A stretch of 16,906 bases of DNA from Elusimicrobiota bacterium (GCA_041658405.1 JBBAAG010000073.1:1-16906), one strand, 5' to 3'; positions 7,748 through 16,413 are shown, numbered from the stretch's first letter. Notes: a model not told the origin generated them from the sequence alone. Program-made: numbers and translations.

Positions 7748-9274
7748 TTACCTCATCGTTGTATTTTTATAATTAACGAATTTTTTGTAGATATCCGTAA
7801 ATCCGGGATACTGTTTTTTTGACGGTACATATTTTAACGTTGGGAAAGAATTGCGGATAAGCTTCCTTGCGGTTTTCAACGAACCGCACTGCCTGCTTGC
7901 TATTGACTGTAATAAAATATTCCCTACTGCCGTAGCTTCCACAGGGCCGGTAATAACTTCCATTTGCGTAAAATCAGCGGTTAATTGAGACAACACTTCA
8001 TCTTTTGCACCACCTCCGATGATATGCAACCTGCTCAAATTACGGCTAGATACTGTGTTTATCAACTCTCCGGCGTACCGGTAATCCAGTGCGAGGCTGT
8101 CGTATATACACCGCGTATACTCCCCGGGATTATACGGAACTTTCTGCCCGCTTTTCCTGCAGAAAGAAGAGATTGTGCCTGTCATACTTACGGGATTCAG
8201 GAATATAGAATTATCAGGGTCAATCACTGCGATACTCAACGGCTTAATTTTTAAAGCTAAGTTCATAAGTTCTGCGAATGTATATTTCCGCCGCAACTTT
8301 TTTTCCCAGTCCCTCCGGCATTCCTGCAGCAACCATAAACCCATAATGTTTTTTAGTACACGGAATGTACCGCATACACCGCCTTCATTAGTAAAATTAT
8401 ATTTATATGTTTCATCATTTATTACCGGATTCCGTGTTTCAATACCCATCAACGACCATGTACCTGAACTTATGTATGCACAGGACTCCATATCTTCAGC
8501 AGGTACAGCAGCAACAGCTGAGGCAGTATCATGCGAGCCAACAGCAACGACATTAGTTTTCTCAAGCCCGGTAAGCCGGCATATTTCGTCGGTAAGTTTG
8601 CCTATCACAGTGCCCGGCTGCACAATTTTGCGCATGAGGTTAATGTTTAACCCCAGCTTTTTGAATACATCTTTATCCCACCCGCGGGTAACAGGATTAT
8701 ACAACTGCGATGTAGTAGCAAACGTAAACTCCGCTGCCATTTTGCCGGTAAGGAAATAGTTTAATATGTCCGGGATAAACAACAACGCATCCGCGTTTTT
8801 CAGCAGCGGGTCATTATTCAAAACAGCCGAGTATAACTGGAACACAGTATTGAACTGCATAAACTGTATTCCCGTATGGTTGTAGAGATTACGCTTGCCT
8901 ACTCTGGCAAAAACTTTTTCCATCATACCGTCAGTACGGCTGTCACGATAAGCATACGGATTTGCAAGAAGTTCGCCGTTTTTGTTGAACAGCGCATAGT
9001 CAACACCCCAGGTGTCAATCCCGATACTGTTAATTTTGGTAAAACCACGCGCTGCGCATACGCGTAACCCTGTAATTATTTCGCGGTATAACCCAAGGAT
9101 GTCCCAATATAACCGCCCGTGAAGGCGAATATTACCTGTAGGAAACCGGTGAAGTTCTTCAAGAACAACCTTACCCCCGGGGGTTATAGTACCAAGTATC
9201 ACGCGCCCGCTCTCCGCCCCGAGGTCAACCGCGAGATATCGGCAGGTTCCTGAGTTACTACTTTTTTTCTTCAT
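7748..9274 (-). CDS. rhaB: Rhamnulokinase (FGGY sugar kinase family)
   Basis: Phosphorylates L-rhamnulose to L-rhamnulose 1-phosphate with ATP in the cytosol. With the ATG at 9274 it is 508 aa, near E. coli RhaB (489). The frame stays open upstream to 9427, but that extension lies inside the preceding gene and does not resemble the family; an ATG at 9301 is a possible alternative. Seen are the N-terminal ATPase phosphate motif AVDLGAESGRV (15-25), GIDTWGVDYALF (85-96), GSHDTASAVAAVP (246-258) with probable catalytic base D249, and the SSGTWSLMGIE adenosine/phosphate loop (269-279). It overlaps the upstream YhcH-family gene by 17 bases and is followed by rhaA, which settles the substrate as rhamnulose rather than another ketose. 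No aldolase gene (rhaD) is present here. Confidence 0.93.
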   Translation of the reverse strand: MKKKSSNSGTCRYLAVDLGAESGRVILGTITPGGKVVLEELHRFPTGNIRLHGRLYWDILGLYREIITGLRVCAARGFTKINSIGIDTWGVDYALFNKNGELLANPYAYRDSRTDGMMEKVFARVGKRNLYNHTGIQFMQFNTVFQLYSAVLNNDPLLKNADALLFIPDILNYFLTGKMAAEFTFATTSQLYNPVTRGWDKDVFKKLGLNINLMRKIVQPGTVIGKLTDEICRLTGLEKTNVVAVGSHDTASAVAAVPAEDMESCAYISSGTWSLMGIETRNPVINDETYKYNFTNEGGVCGTFRVLKNIMGLWLLQECRRDWEKKLRRKYTFAELMNLALKIKPLSIAVIDPDNSIFLNPVSMTGTISSFCRKSGQKVPYNPGEYTRCIYDSLALDYRYAGELINTVSSRNLSRLHIIGGGAKDEVLSQLTADFTQMEVITGPVEATAVGNILLQSIASRQCGSLKTARKLIRNSFPTLKYVPSKKQYPGFTDIYKKFVNYKNTTMR

Positions 9275-9806
9275 CTTTACAGTTACACTCTTTATGGCCA
9301 TCCTCATCCCCGCAGCCGCAACTACAACTATCATCTTCAAGTTCATCTTCCGGAAGATTACTAATTTTAATTTTGATGACCACCTTTTTATTTTTTCCGT
9401 CACCACATAACGGTGCATGAGCGTCAAATGGATACATTATCACAAACGTTCCTTCCGGAATGTCAACATAACTCACAGGCTTGTCATTAAATATACCTAC
9501 ATCTTTAGGTTCATCATATTCTTTATCAACTTCCTTACAGTCTTCAATACTTTTCCATCCAAGTATTTCTTTACCTGAAAGGGTTACATGAATATCAATA
9601 TACTCACGGTGGAACTCAAGCTTATTCCCATCCCTGCCCTTACCTTCACCTGAAGATACCATAACGTAAACATCATTCCCCATAATTTCAGTCCTCCCGT
9701 CGGATAACGCGGCAGGCGGGATTTCATTAAAAAACTCAATTACTTTCTCCAACCGCGGGACTATCATCACATAATTCCCTAAATCACTTAACCGGTCAAT
9801 AATCAT
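9258..9806 (-). CDS. YhcH/YjgK/YiaL-family sugar-associated protein with Cys-rich C-terminal tail
   Basis: A 182-aa protein whose first 150 residues match the YhcH/YjgK/YiaL (EbgC-like, DUF386) cupin-type family. Marks are an MI-x-D start, GRTEIMGNDVYV (37-48), EFHREYIDIH (64-73) and YPFDAHAP (125-132), with E64, H66, H73 and H130 as likely metal ligands. Family members are tied to sialic acid, xylulose and beta-galactoside metabolism, but the precise reaction is often unknown. After the domain comes an acidic tail with Cys161, 163, 165, 174 and 176 plus His171, arranged C-x-C-x-C and C-x-C, which is not part of the usual family protein. A good AGAGGAG ribosome binding site precedes the ATG. 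It lies 26 bases after glgP and overlaps rhaB, so a role in rhamnose handling (for example sugar anomer or side-product processing) is inferred only from position. Confidence 0.85.
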   Translation of the reverse strand: MIIDRLSDLGNYVMIVPRLEKVIEFFNEIPPAALSDGRTEIMGNDVYVMVSSGEGKGRDGNKLEFHREYIDIHVTLSGKEILGWKSIEDCKEVDKEYDEPKDVGIFNDKPVSYVDIPEGTFVIMYPFDAHAPLCGDGKNKKVVIKIKISNLPEDELEDDSCSCGCGDEDGHKECNCKDEEKK

Positions 9807-9832
9807 AAACTACTGTCTCCTCTTCTGTTAAA

Positions 9833-12319
9833 TTACTCAATCTCCAACTTTACAGGTTTTATTTTCCATATATCTTTGCAGTACTCCCGGATAGAACGGT
9901 CTGACGAAAAGTATCCCATCCGTGCAACGTTAAGAATTGACATCCGTGTCCACCGATCTTTATCCTGATACGCTTTCCCAACACGTTCCTGGCATTCGAC
10001 GTACGACTGATAATCAGCTAACAGTACGTACTGATCGTTATAGACCAGTGAATCCACTAGCGGGTTAAACAACCTTTCACCCCTGGAATAATCGCCGTCA
10101 CGTATTTTATCCAGTACTTCTTTTAGTTCCGGGTTGTTATTATAGTACTCATACGAACGATACCCGTTTGCCCATAACTGCTTAACCTCGTCAACTGTCA
10201 TACCAAAAAGAAAGAAATTTTCGTCCCCCACTTTTTCACGGATTTCCACATTTGCACCGTCCAGCGTGCCGATAGTCAATGCGCCGTTCATCCCGAATTT
10301 CATATTACCTGTCCCAGACGCTTCTTTCCCGGCAGTAGAAATCTGTTCAGAAAGATCCGCTGCGGGATACACACGCTGTCCCAGAGTAACACAATAGTTC
10401 GGTAAAAATACAACTTTAAGCATACCGTGTATATCCGGATCATTATTCACTACATCCGCTACGGAATTAATAAGTTTGATGATAAGTTTTGCCATATAAT
10501 ATCCCGGAGCTGCTTTTCCGCCGAATATAAATGTCCGGGGCTGGGTTGAAAGGCTCGGATTCTTTTTTAACCGGTTGTATAACGTAATCACATAAAGGAG
10601 GTTGAGATGCTGGCGTTTATACTCGTGAATGCGTTTCACCTGAACATCAAACAAACTTTTTGGATTCACTACTATCCCGGTTTCTTTTTTTATATACTCC
10701 GCGAGGATGCATTTAGCTTCATACTTAGTTTTCTGCCATTCTTCACAAAAACCCTTATCCTTAACCAGCGGCTCTATTTTTCTTAACTCACCCAAATCTT
10801 TGATCCACTTCTCCCCAATATATTTAGAAACAAGTTTTGTAAGGCCTGGATTGCTAAGCACCATCCAACGCCTCGGAGTTACCCCGTTAGTTTTGTTATT
10901 AAACTTCTCCGGCCAAAGTTCATAAAAATCTTTTAACACATCCTCTTTCAATAGTTCGGTGTGCAGCTTAGCAACGCCGTTAATCGAATAACTGCCTACT
11001 GAAGCAAGGTTTGCCATACGCACATACCGTTCACCGTACTCATCAATTAACGACAACCGTGATTCTTTCCCTGAATCACCTGGATAAAGTTTGTGGATAC
11101 TATCCATAAACCGGCGGTTGATTTCGTATATGATTTCTAAGTGCCGCGGTAAAAGTTCACCAAACAATTTTACCGGCCATTTCTCCAGCGCTTCCGGTAA
11201 AAGAGTATGGTTTGTATAAGCAAACGTTTTTTTTGTAATCTCCCACGCATCATCCCATTCCATCCCGTATTCATCCATGAGTAACCGCATAAGTTCTGCA
11301 ATTGCGATTGACGGATGTGTATCGTTCAGCTGTACCGCATACTTTATATGAAAACCAGTAAGATCTTTTGCCGTCTGTAAATGTATCCGTATCATATCCT
11401 GCAATGAGCAGGAACAAAAAAAATATTGCTGCTGCAGGCGCAGTTTTTTTCCTTGAAACGCTTCATCGTTAGGATATAACACTTTTGTAATATTTTCAGA
11501 ATGCACTTTTGCTTCAACAGCGCCGTAATAATCCCCGACATTAAACGCGTGGAAGTCAAACGATTCACGTGCTTCTGCTTTCCATAGCCGTAACAAACTC
11601 GCGGAGCCGACTTTATACCCGAGTATCGGAGTGTCATACGCAATACCTTTCACTGTTTCACCAGGAACCCATTTTACGCGGTAACGCCCTGACTCATCAA
11701 AAGATCCTTCAGTTTTCCCGCCAAACTTCACTGTGAAACACACCTCAGGCCGCGCGATCTCCCATGGGTTTCCCAACTGCAGCCATTTATCAGTAACTTC
11801 CACCTGCCACCCGTCTTTTATCTCCTGGTCAAAAATCCCGAATTCATAACGTATACCGTACCCGATTGCGGGGATCTCCAGTGTTGCTAAAGAATCCATA
11901 AAACATGCTGCCAGGCGGCCAAGCCCGCCGTTTCCCAGGCCGGGCTCCTCTTCCTGCGCGATTATGTCATCTAAATCCTGCCCGAGTTCTTCTACTGCCT
12001 GTTTCACATGGCCATATAAACCAAGATTGATAAGGTTATTTCCCAAATGCGGGCCCAGCAGATATTCTGCGGAGAGGTAGCATACAGTCCTGCTTTTCTT
12101 ATCATGATACATCTCTGCGGTATGGATCCACCGGTGGAGCAGGTAATTTTTAACAGTATAAGAAACTGCAAGGTAATAATCATTTCTTGTAGCAACTTTA
12201 GGAAACCTCGCCTGGCGATAGACAAGGTTTTCAGTTATAGCTTTCTTCAAAACGTCAACGCTTACTTCCGGTGATACGGCAACACTTTTTTTTGCGGCTG
12301 AACGTTTTTTAGGTTTCAT
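9833..12319 (-). CDS. glgP: Glycogen (alpha-glucan) phosphorylase
   Basis: Releases glucose 1-phosphate from alpha-1,4-glucan ends using phosphate and pyridoxal phosphate, in the cytosol. With the ATG at 12319 it is 828 aa, close to bacterial GlgP/MalP (about 800-815) and of the large GT35 type. Conserved segments include YLSAEYLLG (about 81-89), EEEPGLGNGGLGRLAACF (about 123-140), NDTHPSIAI (about 332-340), TNHTLLPEALE (about 369-379), KFNNKTNGVTPRRW (about 472-485), RIHEYKRQ (about 563-570) and the cofactor motif EASGTGNMKF (666-675) with PLP-binding Lys674. A TTG at 12355 would add 12 residues; the ATG is preferred, with AGG about 10 bases ahead. Residues 1-15 are Lys-rich. It lies 68 bases after the histidine kinase gene, with a possible promoter between, and 26 bases before the YhcH-type gene. 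Confidence 0.96.
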   Translation of the reverse strand: MKPKKRSAAKKSVAVSPEVSVDVLKKAITENLVYRQARFPKVATRNDYYLAVSYTVKNYLLHRWIHTAEMYHDKKSRTVCYLSAEYLLGPHLGNNLINLGLYGHVKQAVEELGQDLDDIIAQEEEPGLGNGGLGRLAACFMDSLATLEIPAIGYGIRYEFGIFDQEIKDGWQVEVTDKWLQLGNPWEIARPEVCFTVKFGGKTEGSFDESGRYRVKWVPGETVKGIAYDTPILGYKVGSASLLRLWKAEARESFDFHAFNVGDYYGAVEAKVHSENITKVLYPNDEAFQGKKLRLQQQYFFCSCSLQDMIRIHLQTAKDLTGFHIKYAVQLNDTHPSIAIAELMRLLMDEYGMEWDDAWEITKKTFAYTNHTLLPEALEKWPVKLFGELLPRHLEIIYEINRRFMDSIHKLYPGDSGKESRLSLIDEYGERYVRMANLASVGSYSINGVAKLHTELLKEDVLKDFYELWPEKFNNKTNGVTPRRWMVLSNPGLTKLVSKYIGEKWIKDLGELRKIEPLVKDKGFCEEWQKTKYEAKCILAEYIKKETGIVVNPKSLFDVQVKRIHEYKRQHLNLLYVITLYNRLKKNPSLSTQPRTFIFGGKAAPGYYMAKLIIKLINSVADVVNNDPDIHGMLKVVFLPNYCVTLGQRVYPAADLSEQISTAGKEASGTGNMKFGMNGALTIGTLDGANVEIREKVGDENFFLFGMTVDEVKQLWANGYRSYEYYNNNPELKEVLDKIRDGDYSRGERLFNPLVDSLVYNDQYVLLADYQSYVECQERVGKAYQDKDRWTRMSILNVARMGYFSSDRSIREYCKDIWKIKPVKLEIE

Positions 12320-12358
12320 TTTTTTAGTACCTACTGTTTTAAAATATTTATTCAAAAC

Positions 12359-12364
12359 ATTATA
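12359..12364 (-). promoter_or_regulatory. Possible -10 box for glgP
   Basis: A perfect TATAAT on the minus strand lies 40 bases before the glgP ATG, in the short gap after the histidine kinase gene. The matching -35 position carries no good TTGACA-like box, so the promoter is weak, factor-dependent or a chance AT-rich match. If real, it would let glgP and the rhamnose genes be expressed separately from the signalling cluster. Confidence 0.35.
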
Positions 12365-12387
12365 CTAAATTATCACAGGCTGTTTTC

Positions 12388-13461
12388 CTAACCGCGGGGC
12401 AGCGTAAAAACAAATGTACTTCCTTTACCTAATTCACTGGTAACCCATATTTTACCATTATGTGCTTCAACAATATTTTTTGCTATAGCCAATCCCAAAC
12501 CTGTCCCCCCGAATTCACGAGTCATGGACCCATCAACCTGATGAAAATACTGAAATATTTTCTTATGATTTTCCGGTATTATACCAATTCCTGTATCAGT
12601 GACACTTACCATAATGCAATCTGTTTGTTGTTCAGTTTGAATAGTAATTTCGCCTTTAGCAGGGGTGAACTTAATTGCATTATCAACAATATTGGTAATT
12701 ACATGTGCTATTCTGTCAGGATCTATTTTAACCAACGCATCATTATTTAAAGAAAGGGTTAGCATAATATTCTTTTCTTTAACCAAAGGCGTTAGCTTAG
12801 CTACGGCTTCACGAATGATGGCGGTTAAGCTAACCTTTTCTTTCTTAAGATTCAATGTACAATCTTCTATTTTCGTAAATTCTAACAGATCCGTAACTAA
12901 TTTTACCATGCGTTCAGTACTTTTTTGGTAGATATTGAACAGCCTCTTTTTTTCTTGGTTAGTTTCCATATCACTAAGAAGGCTTATCGACCCTTGAATT
13001 GACGTCAGCGGCGTTCTTAGTTCATGAGAAACATTTGAGAGAAACTCAGTTTTCAACCGGTCTAATTCTTTTAGTTCAACAAGTTCAGAAGCTAAACGCT
13101 GTTTCTCCAAACAGCGTTTAACTACCAATTTTACTTGAATAATATCGAATGGTTTTAGAATATAATCATAAGCCCCAGCCCGCATTGCATCAATTGCCGT
13201 CTCAAGTGTAGCATTACCGGTCATAACAATCACTTCTGTCTGGCTATGCTTCTCTTTAACCTGTTTTAGCAGTTCTATCCCATTTATGCCAGGCATTTTT
13301 ATGTCAGTGAGGATAATATTGAAATATTCAGTCCTAATTAATTCCATACAGCGCTGCGCGTTTTCTGCAACTTCAACGCTATAATTTTCATCAACCAAAA
13401 CTCGCTTGCATAAATTACGGATTGGCTCTTCATCATCAACTACTAAGATTGATACTACCAT
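12388..13461 (-). CDS. Soluble REC-HisKA-HATPase histidine kinase
   Basis: A 357-aa protein (ATG at 13461; a GTG two codons earlier is possible). An N-terminal receiver domain (about 4-118) has the acidic triad D9-D10-E11, phospho-acceptor D53 in LTDIKMPG, T82 and K103. A short helical linker follows, then a HisKA dimerisation domain with H146 in SNVSHELRTPL and a HATPase_c domain with N-box N261 (NIVDNAIKF), G1 DTGIGI (289-294), an F-box (IFQYFHQVD) and G2 GTGLGL (319-324). No membrane segment is seen, so it is cytosolic and gets its input through the receiver or a partner protein. It starts inside the last codons of the upstream membrane-protein gene (7-base overlap), which suggests coupled synthesis. 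No DNA-binding output is present, so the phosphate target is unknown; the REC protein at 16410-16778 is a candidate. Confidence 0.93.
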   Translation of the reverse strand: MVVSILVVDDEEPIRNLCKRVLVDENYSVEVAENAQRCMELIRTEYFNIILTDIKMPGINGIELLKQVKEKHSQTEVIVMTGNATLETAIDAMRAGAYDYILKPFDIIQVKLVVKRCLEKQRLASELVELKELDRLKTEFLSNVSHELRTPLTSIQGSISLLSDMETNQEKKRLFNIYQKSTERMVKLVTDLLEFTKIEDCTLNLKKEKVSLTAIIREAVAKLTPLVKEKNIMLTLSLNNDALVKIDPDRIAHVITNIVDNAIKFTPAKGEITIQTEQQTDCIMVSVTDTGIGIIPENHKKIFQYFHQVDGSMTREFGGTGLGLAIAKNIVEAHNGKIWVTSELGKGSTFVFTLPRG

Positions 13462-14933
13462 ACCCACCCGCCCGATCTTTTGTCCTCTAACATTCTATTG
13501 ACACGAACTTTACACTCATCCGACACAAACGGGCTGGACATTATCTGTACCAATCCATGCAAAATCTTACTTTGTATCCTATAATCCTTTTGTTCAACGG
13601 ATTTCATTAATATTTCAACAGTATCATCATCAGCTATCTCGATAAGGACATCAACTGTGTTCAGCACGACTTCCGGTTCTGTACTCAGCATTAACTCATT
13701 AAGATCAGCTAAAGCACGTGGTTTATCTGCCTTATATAAAGCAATCGCTGCAACGCGCATACGCTGGTGATAACTCTTTAATAAACTATCATTACCACCA
13801 CTGTCTGAATACTGTACTGCTTCCTGCATCTGCTGTTTTAAATCTACCTGCACAATTTTAGGCTCAACTGCGTTATCATTCCGGTTGTTGGCTTTATTAA
13901 CATCTTTTTTTAAGTACTCAAGTTCCAACCCGGTCCGGTGCAGCATATTCTCCAGTTTATTATTATCGTTAATAATACCGCGTACCTGTATTTCTATTCG
14001 ATTAAGCTGTTCCGCTAATCTTAAATTTTTGTCTTCTACAAGTTTTGTATTAAATTCCAGATGAGGTATACGCTCATTTAATTCTTTTATTTTATCCTCA
14101 AATATTTTTTTTAATACCTCATTCTTTTCCTCTTGTACGCCACAAACAATTTTGTAGCATGCGTATATCCCGGATACCATGATTATCAATATTAAAGATA
14201 TACAGGCATAAAACGTTTTCTTATCCACAAAACCGGTACTTTCTTTATTTGTGCCGGTATTACCGCTGGCTTTAGAAATAAAATTTTGAAGTTGAACAGG
14301 AATAGACTCATTATTGATAGATTTATTACTTTTTGACGGCGTATATTTTGGCCTTAATCTCTCATTTACTTTTACTTTCTCTCCGCTTTTTAGTTGAACT
14401 ACGGATTTGTTGGGTGTACTGACATTAACTACATGCGAACTACCCTGCAGCCTGGCTGCTGTAGCATTATTTTTTGCTACATCCTGCTTTCTATTTTCTA
14501 CGACTTCCTTCTCATCAGTATTTGTAATAAGGCTGGCAGCTTTGTCCTTCTTAACCAAAGGATTAACTATTGAGTACAACTCTTCAATATCTTTGTGGCC
14601 AATAACAATTTTCCGCCCTTTTTCTAATAAGCTTAACGCCGCAGTATTATCATGTTTCATATAATACTGTGTCCCTCCTTCTAAAACCACTTTAACTAAC
14701 AATTCCTTCACTTTTCCATTCCCTGGCGTATAGCTCAACGATTTTGAGAGGTTATCCACTGCAGCAGTATAGTTACCGCGCAAATATTCGTTCATCCCCG
14801 CCTTAAAATATAACTCCGCACGGGGAAGGTTTTCAGATATCAAAACTTGAATAAACGGCGTTGTCAGAATAATACCGAGAATAAGTATCTGCACAAACAA
14901 ATAACCAAGAACATTACCTCTGTATGTTTTCAT
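13455..14933 (-). CDS. Two-pass membrane protein: TPR-like region, coiled coil and HEAT-like C-terminus
   Basis: A 492-aa protein of no recognised family. A first hydrophobic segment (about 10-32) follows a short positive N-terminus (K2, R5). Residues 37-120 look like two or three TPR helices (AELYFKAGMNEYLRGNYTAA at 39-58, then a second similar unit near 88-105). Residues 130-238 are a polar, Ser/Asn/Lys-rich linker, and a second hydrophobic segment lies at about 241-263. Then comes a charged coiled coil (about 266-350) and an alpha-helical tail with HEAT-like helices (about 385-480). By the positive-inside rule the TPR and linker part would be periplasmic and the coiled coil plus HEAT-like part cytoplasmic. 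It overlaps the PorV-like gene by 20 bases and the kinase gene by 7. A scaffold or receptor passing a signal to the kinase is inference from layout. Confidence 0.8.
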   Translation of the reverse strand: MKTYRGNVLGYLFVQILILGIILTTPFIQVLISENLPRAELYFKAGMNEYLRGNYTAAVDNLSKSLSYTPGNGKVKELLVKVVLEGGTQYYMKHDNTAALSLLEKGRKIVIGHKDIEELYSIVNPLVKKDKAASLITNTDEKEVVENRKQDVAKNNATAARLQGSSHVVNVSTPNKSVVQLKSGEKVKVNERLRPKYTPSKSNKSINNESIPVQLQNFISKASGNTGTNKESTGFVDKKTFYACISLILIIMVSGIYACYKIVCGVQEEKNEVLKKIFEDKIKELNERIPHLEFNTKLVEDKNLRLAEQLNRIEIQVRGIINDNNKLENMLHRTGLELEYLKKDVNKANNRNDNAVEPKIVQVDLKQQMQEAVQYSDSGGNDSLLKSYHQRMRVAAIALYKADKPRALADLNELMLSTEPEVVLNTVDVLIEIADDDTVEILMKSVEQKDYRIQSKILHGLVQIMSSPFVSDECKVRVNRMLEDKRSGGWVW

Positions 14934-16413
14934 AGTACTCCAAAACAGACTGCAACCTTCTCAATAATTGCAGCGCCTCATCTTCCGTAGGGTTTATACT
15001 CAACACAACTGCTAATGCAGCTTCCGCATCTTTATACTTTTCCGCTTGAATAAAAATATGTGCCTGTGCAAGCGCTGAGAATAATTTGGCTTCAGAATAA
15101 TCCGGTTGAATATCTAAAACCAACTTTGTTTCTTTCAATACCGCAGCATAATTCCCTATTTCGTATTGTTTTTTAGCAAATACCGTTTTTTCGCGTATAA
15201 ACAATAACCTTTGCCTTTCATCAGTCTGCATCAGCAGGTTACGTATATTCTGGTTTCCCGGTTCCAGTTTCAGTGCATTCTCCAGTATTGCTTTACCCTC
15301 TTCATACTTACCGTCTTCAATTAATAATTTTGCACGGGATAATTCCGTAAGTATTTTTTGCCTAAGCTTAAGTTCTGTGTTTTGCGTATTTAGATCGTTC
15401 ATATATTCCTTTTTTTCAATTTTAAACTTTTTTATATCATCAGTAATTTCATTTTTTTGTAGTTTTAACTCCATCATTTTTGCTTCGAATACTGAACTAT
15501 ATTGCCAATTGATACTGACATGATGCATTCCCCCCAATAATTCATGGACTGAATACGCGTAATCCACTGCGGCATCGTTATATCCCACGCCAAATCCTAA
15601 ACTAATACTTTTATGATTTATGCCGCAACGTATATCAAAATACTTACCAATCCGTGCCTCAATACCGGCTAAACCATAAATTACCGTATTGTTAAATATA
15701 CTCTCCGTAATTACGTCAAATAACACAGTAAATATTCCGCGATAAAAAGTATGGCTCATTCCTGTTTTTAGGTTCAACGCATACTTTTCTTCCTTGTTAT
15801 TCAAAGATAATACCGGAGCTATAATATTCTGAAACATAAACCCAAAGGCGGTATTGCTGTTATAACTAAATATATAACCTATATCCAAACCATACCCATA
15901 AGCTGAATGGTTGAAGATTAAATCATTGATAACTTTTAAATTAGCACCCACAGCGCCAGTCGGTAAAGCATGCATATACGTCAACACCAGCCCGGATTGA
16001 CAGGCATTAAAACTACCAACTTCTTCCGCCAAGGCGTTAGTCTGTTTAATATCCCCGGTTTCTAATGCCAAATAATTTATTGCTATCACACTCCCCGTGG
16101 AAACCGGGAAAGCATATGATAAACTCATCAAATATGTATCCGATAATATACGGGTACAGTATAAGTTTAGGCTCCGATTATAGACTCCATATAATCCCGC
16201 TGGATTTGAATAATACGCACAAGGATCGCCGATAACAGCTGTACTTGCATTACCCGTACCACTATTACGCGCTGATGCAGACCATGTAAGCCATTGCATA
16301 CCCAAATCTCCTGCAACTGGTTGTTGCCAAGTACTACTTTCCTCCGCACTAACCCTCACGGCAAGTGTTGTTTCCAAGGTTATCAGGTATGTAATCAGCA
16401 TAAGAATTCTCAT
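14914..16413 (-). CDS. PorV/PorQ-like outer-membrane barrel protein with coiled-coil and TPR tail
   Basis: A 499-aa exported protein. Residues 1-23 form a signal peptide with likely cleavage after VSA. Residues about 40-306 resemble PorV/PorQ (UPF0164) barrels: an early segment with small residues (WLTWSASARNSGTGNAS), then DPCAYYSNPAGL (63-74) with the family NPAG motif, followed by alternating amphipathic strands rich in Tyr and Gly up to INWQYSS. A coiled-coil stretch (about 308-355) and three TPR-like units (about 355-390, 405-440, 445-485; the first and third have a Y-x-E/D-A-type turn and end in PG or P-x-E) follow. The barrel would sit in the outer membrane with TPRs facing the periplasm. 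In Bacteroidetes PorV serves the type IX secretion system; no other T9SS gene is seen here. It overlaps the REC gene by 4 bases (ATGA) and the next gene by 20. Confidence 0.82.
   Translation of the reverse strand: MRILMLITYLITLETTLAVRVSAEESSTWQQPVAGDLGMQWLTWSASARNSGTGNASTAVIGDPCAYYSNPAGLYGVYNRSLNLYCTRILSDTYLMSLSYAFPVSTGSVIAINYLALETGDIKQTNALAEEVGSFNACQSGLVLTYMHALPTGAVGANLKVINDLIFNHSAYGYGLDIGYIFSYNSNTAFGFMFQNIIAPVLSLNNKEEKYALNLKTGMSHTFYRGIFTVLFDVITESIFNNTVIYGLAGIEARIGKYFDIRCGINHKSISLGFGVGYNDAAVDYAYSVHELLGGMHHVSINWQYSSVFEAKMMELKLQKNEITDDIKKFKIEKKEYMNDLNTQNTELKLRQKILTELSRAKLLIEDGKYEEGKAILENALKLEPGNQNIRNLLMQTDERQRLLFIREKTVFAKKQYEIGNYAAVLKETKLVLDIQPDYSEAKLFSALAQAHIFIQAEKYKDAEAALAVVLSINPTEDEALQLLRRLQSVLEYYENIQR

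Noticed and set aside
8175..8759. 194-codon plus-strand open frame opposite rhaB
   Set aside because: It is antisense to a clearly conserved kinase gene, lacks recognisable motifs, and is explained by codon use on the coding strand.
9275..9427. 51-codon upstream extension of rhaB
   Set aside because: It lies fully inside the YhcH-family gene in another frame, does not look like a sugar-kinase N-terminus, and the ATG at 9274 gives a normal family start and length.
12320..12355. TTG start for glgP 12 codons earlier
   Set aside because: The ATG at 12319 has a plausible ribosome binding site, and the extra residues have no family match; a -10 candidate also lies too close to the TTG.
14914..16413. 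A type IX secretion locus
   Set aside because: Only the PorV-like barrel hints at it; no PorK/L/M/N, SprA or C-terminal-domain cargo genes are present in the window.
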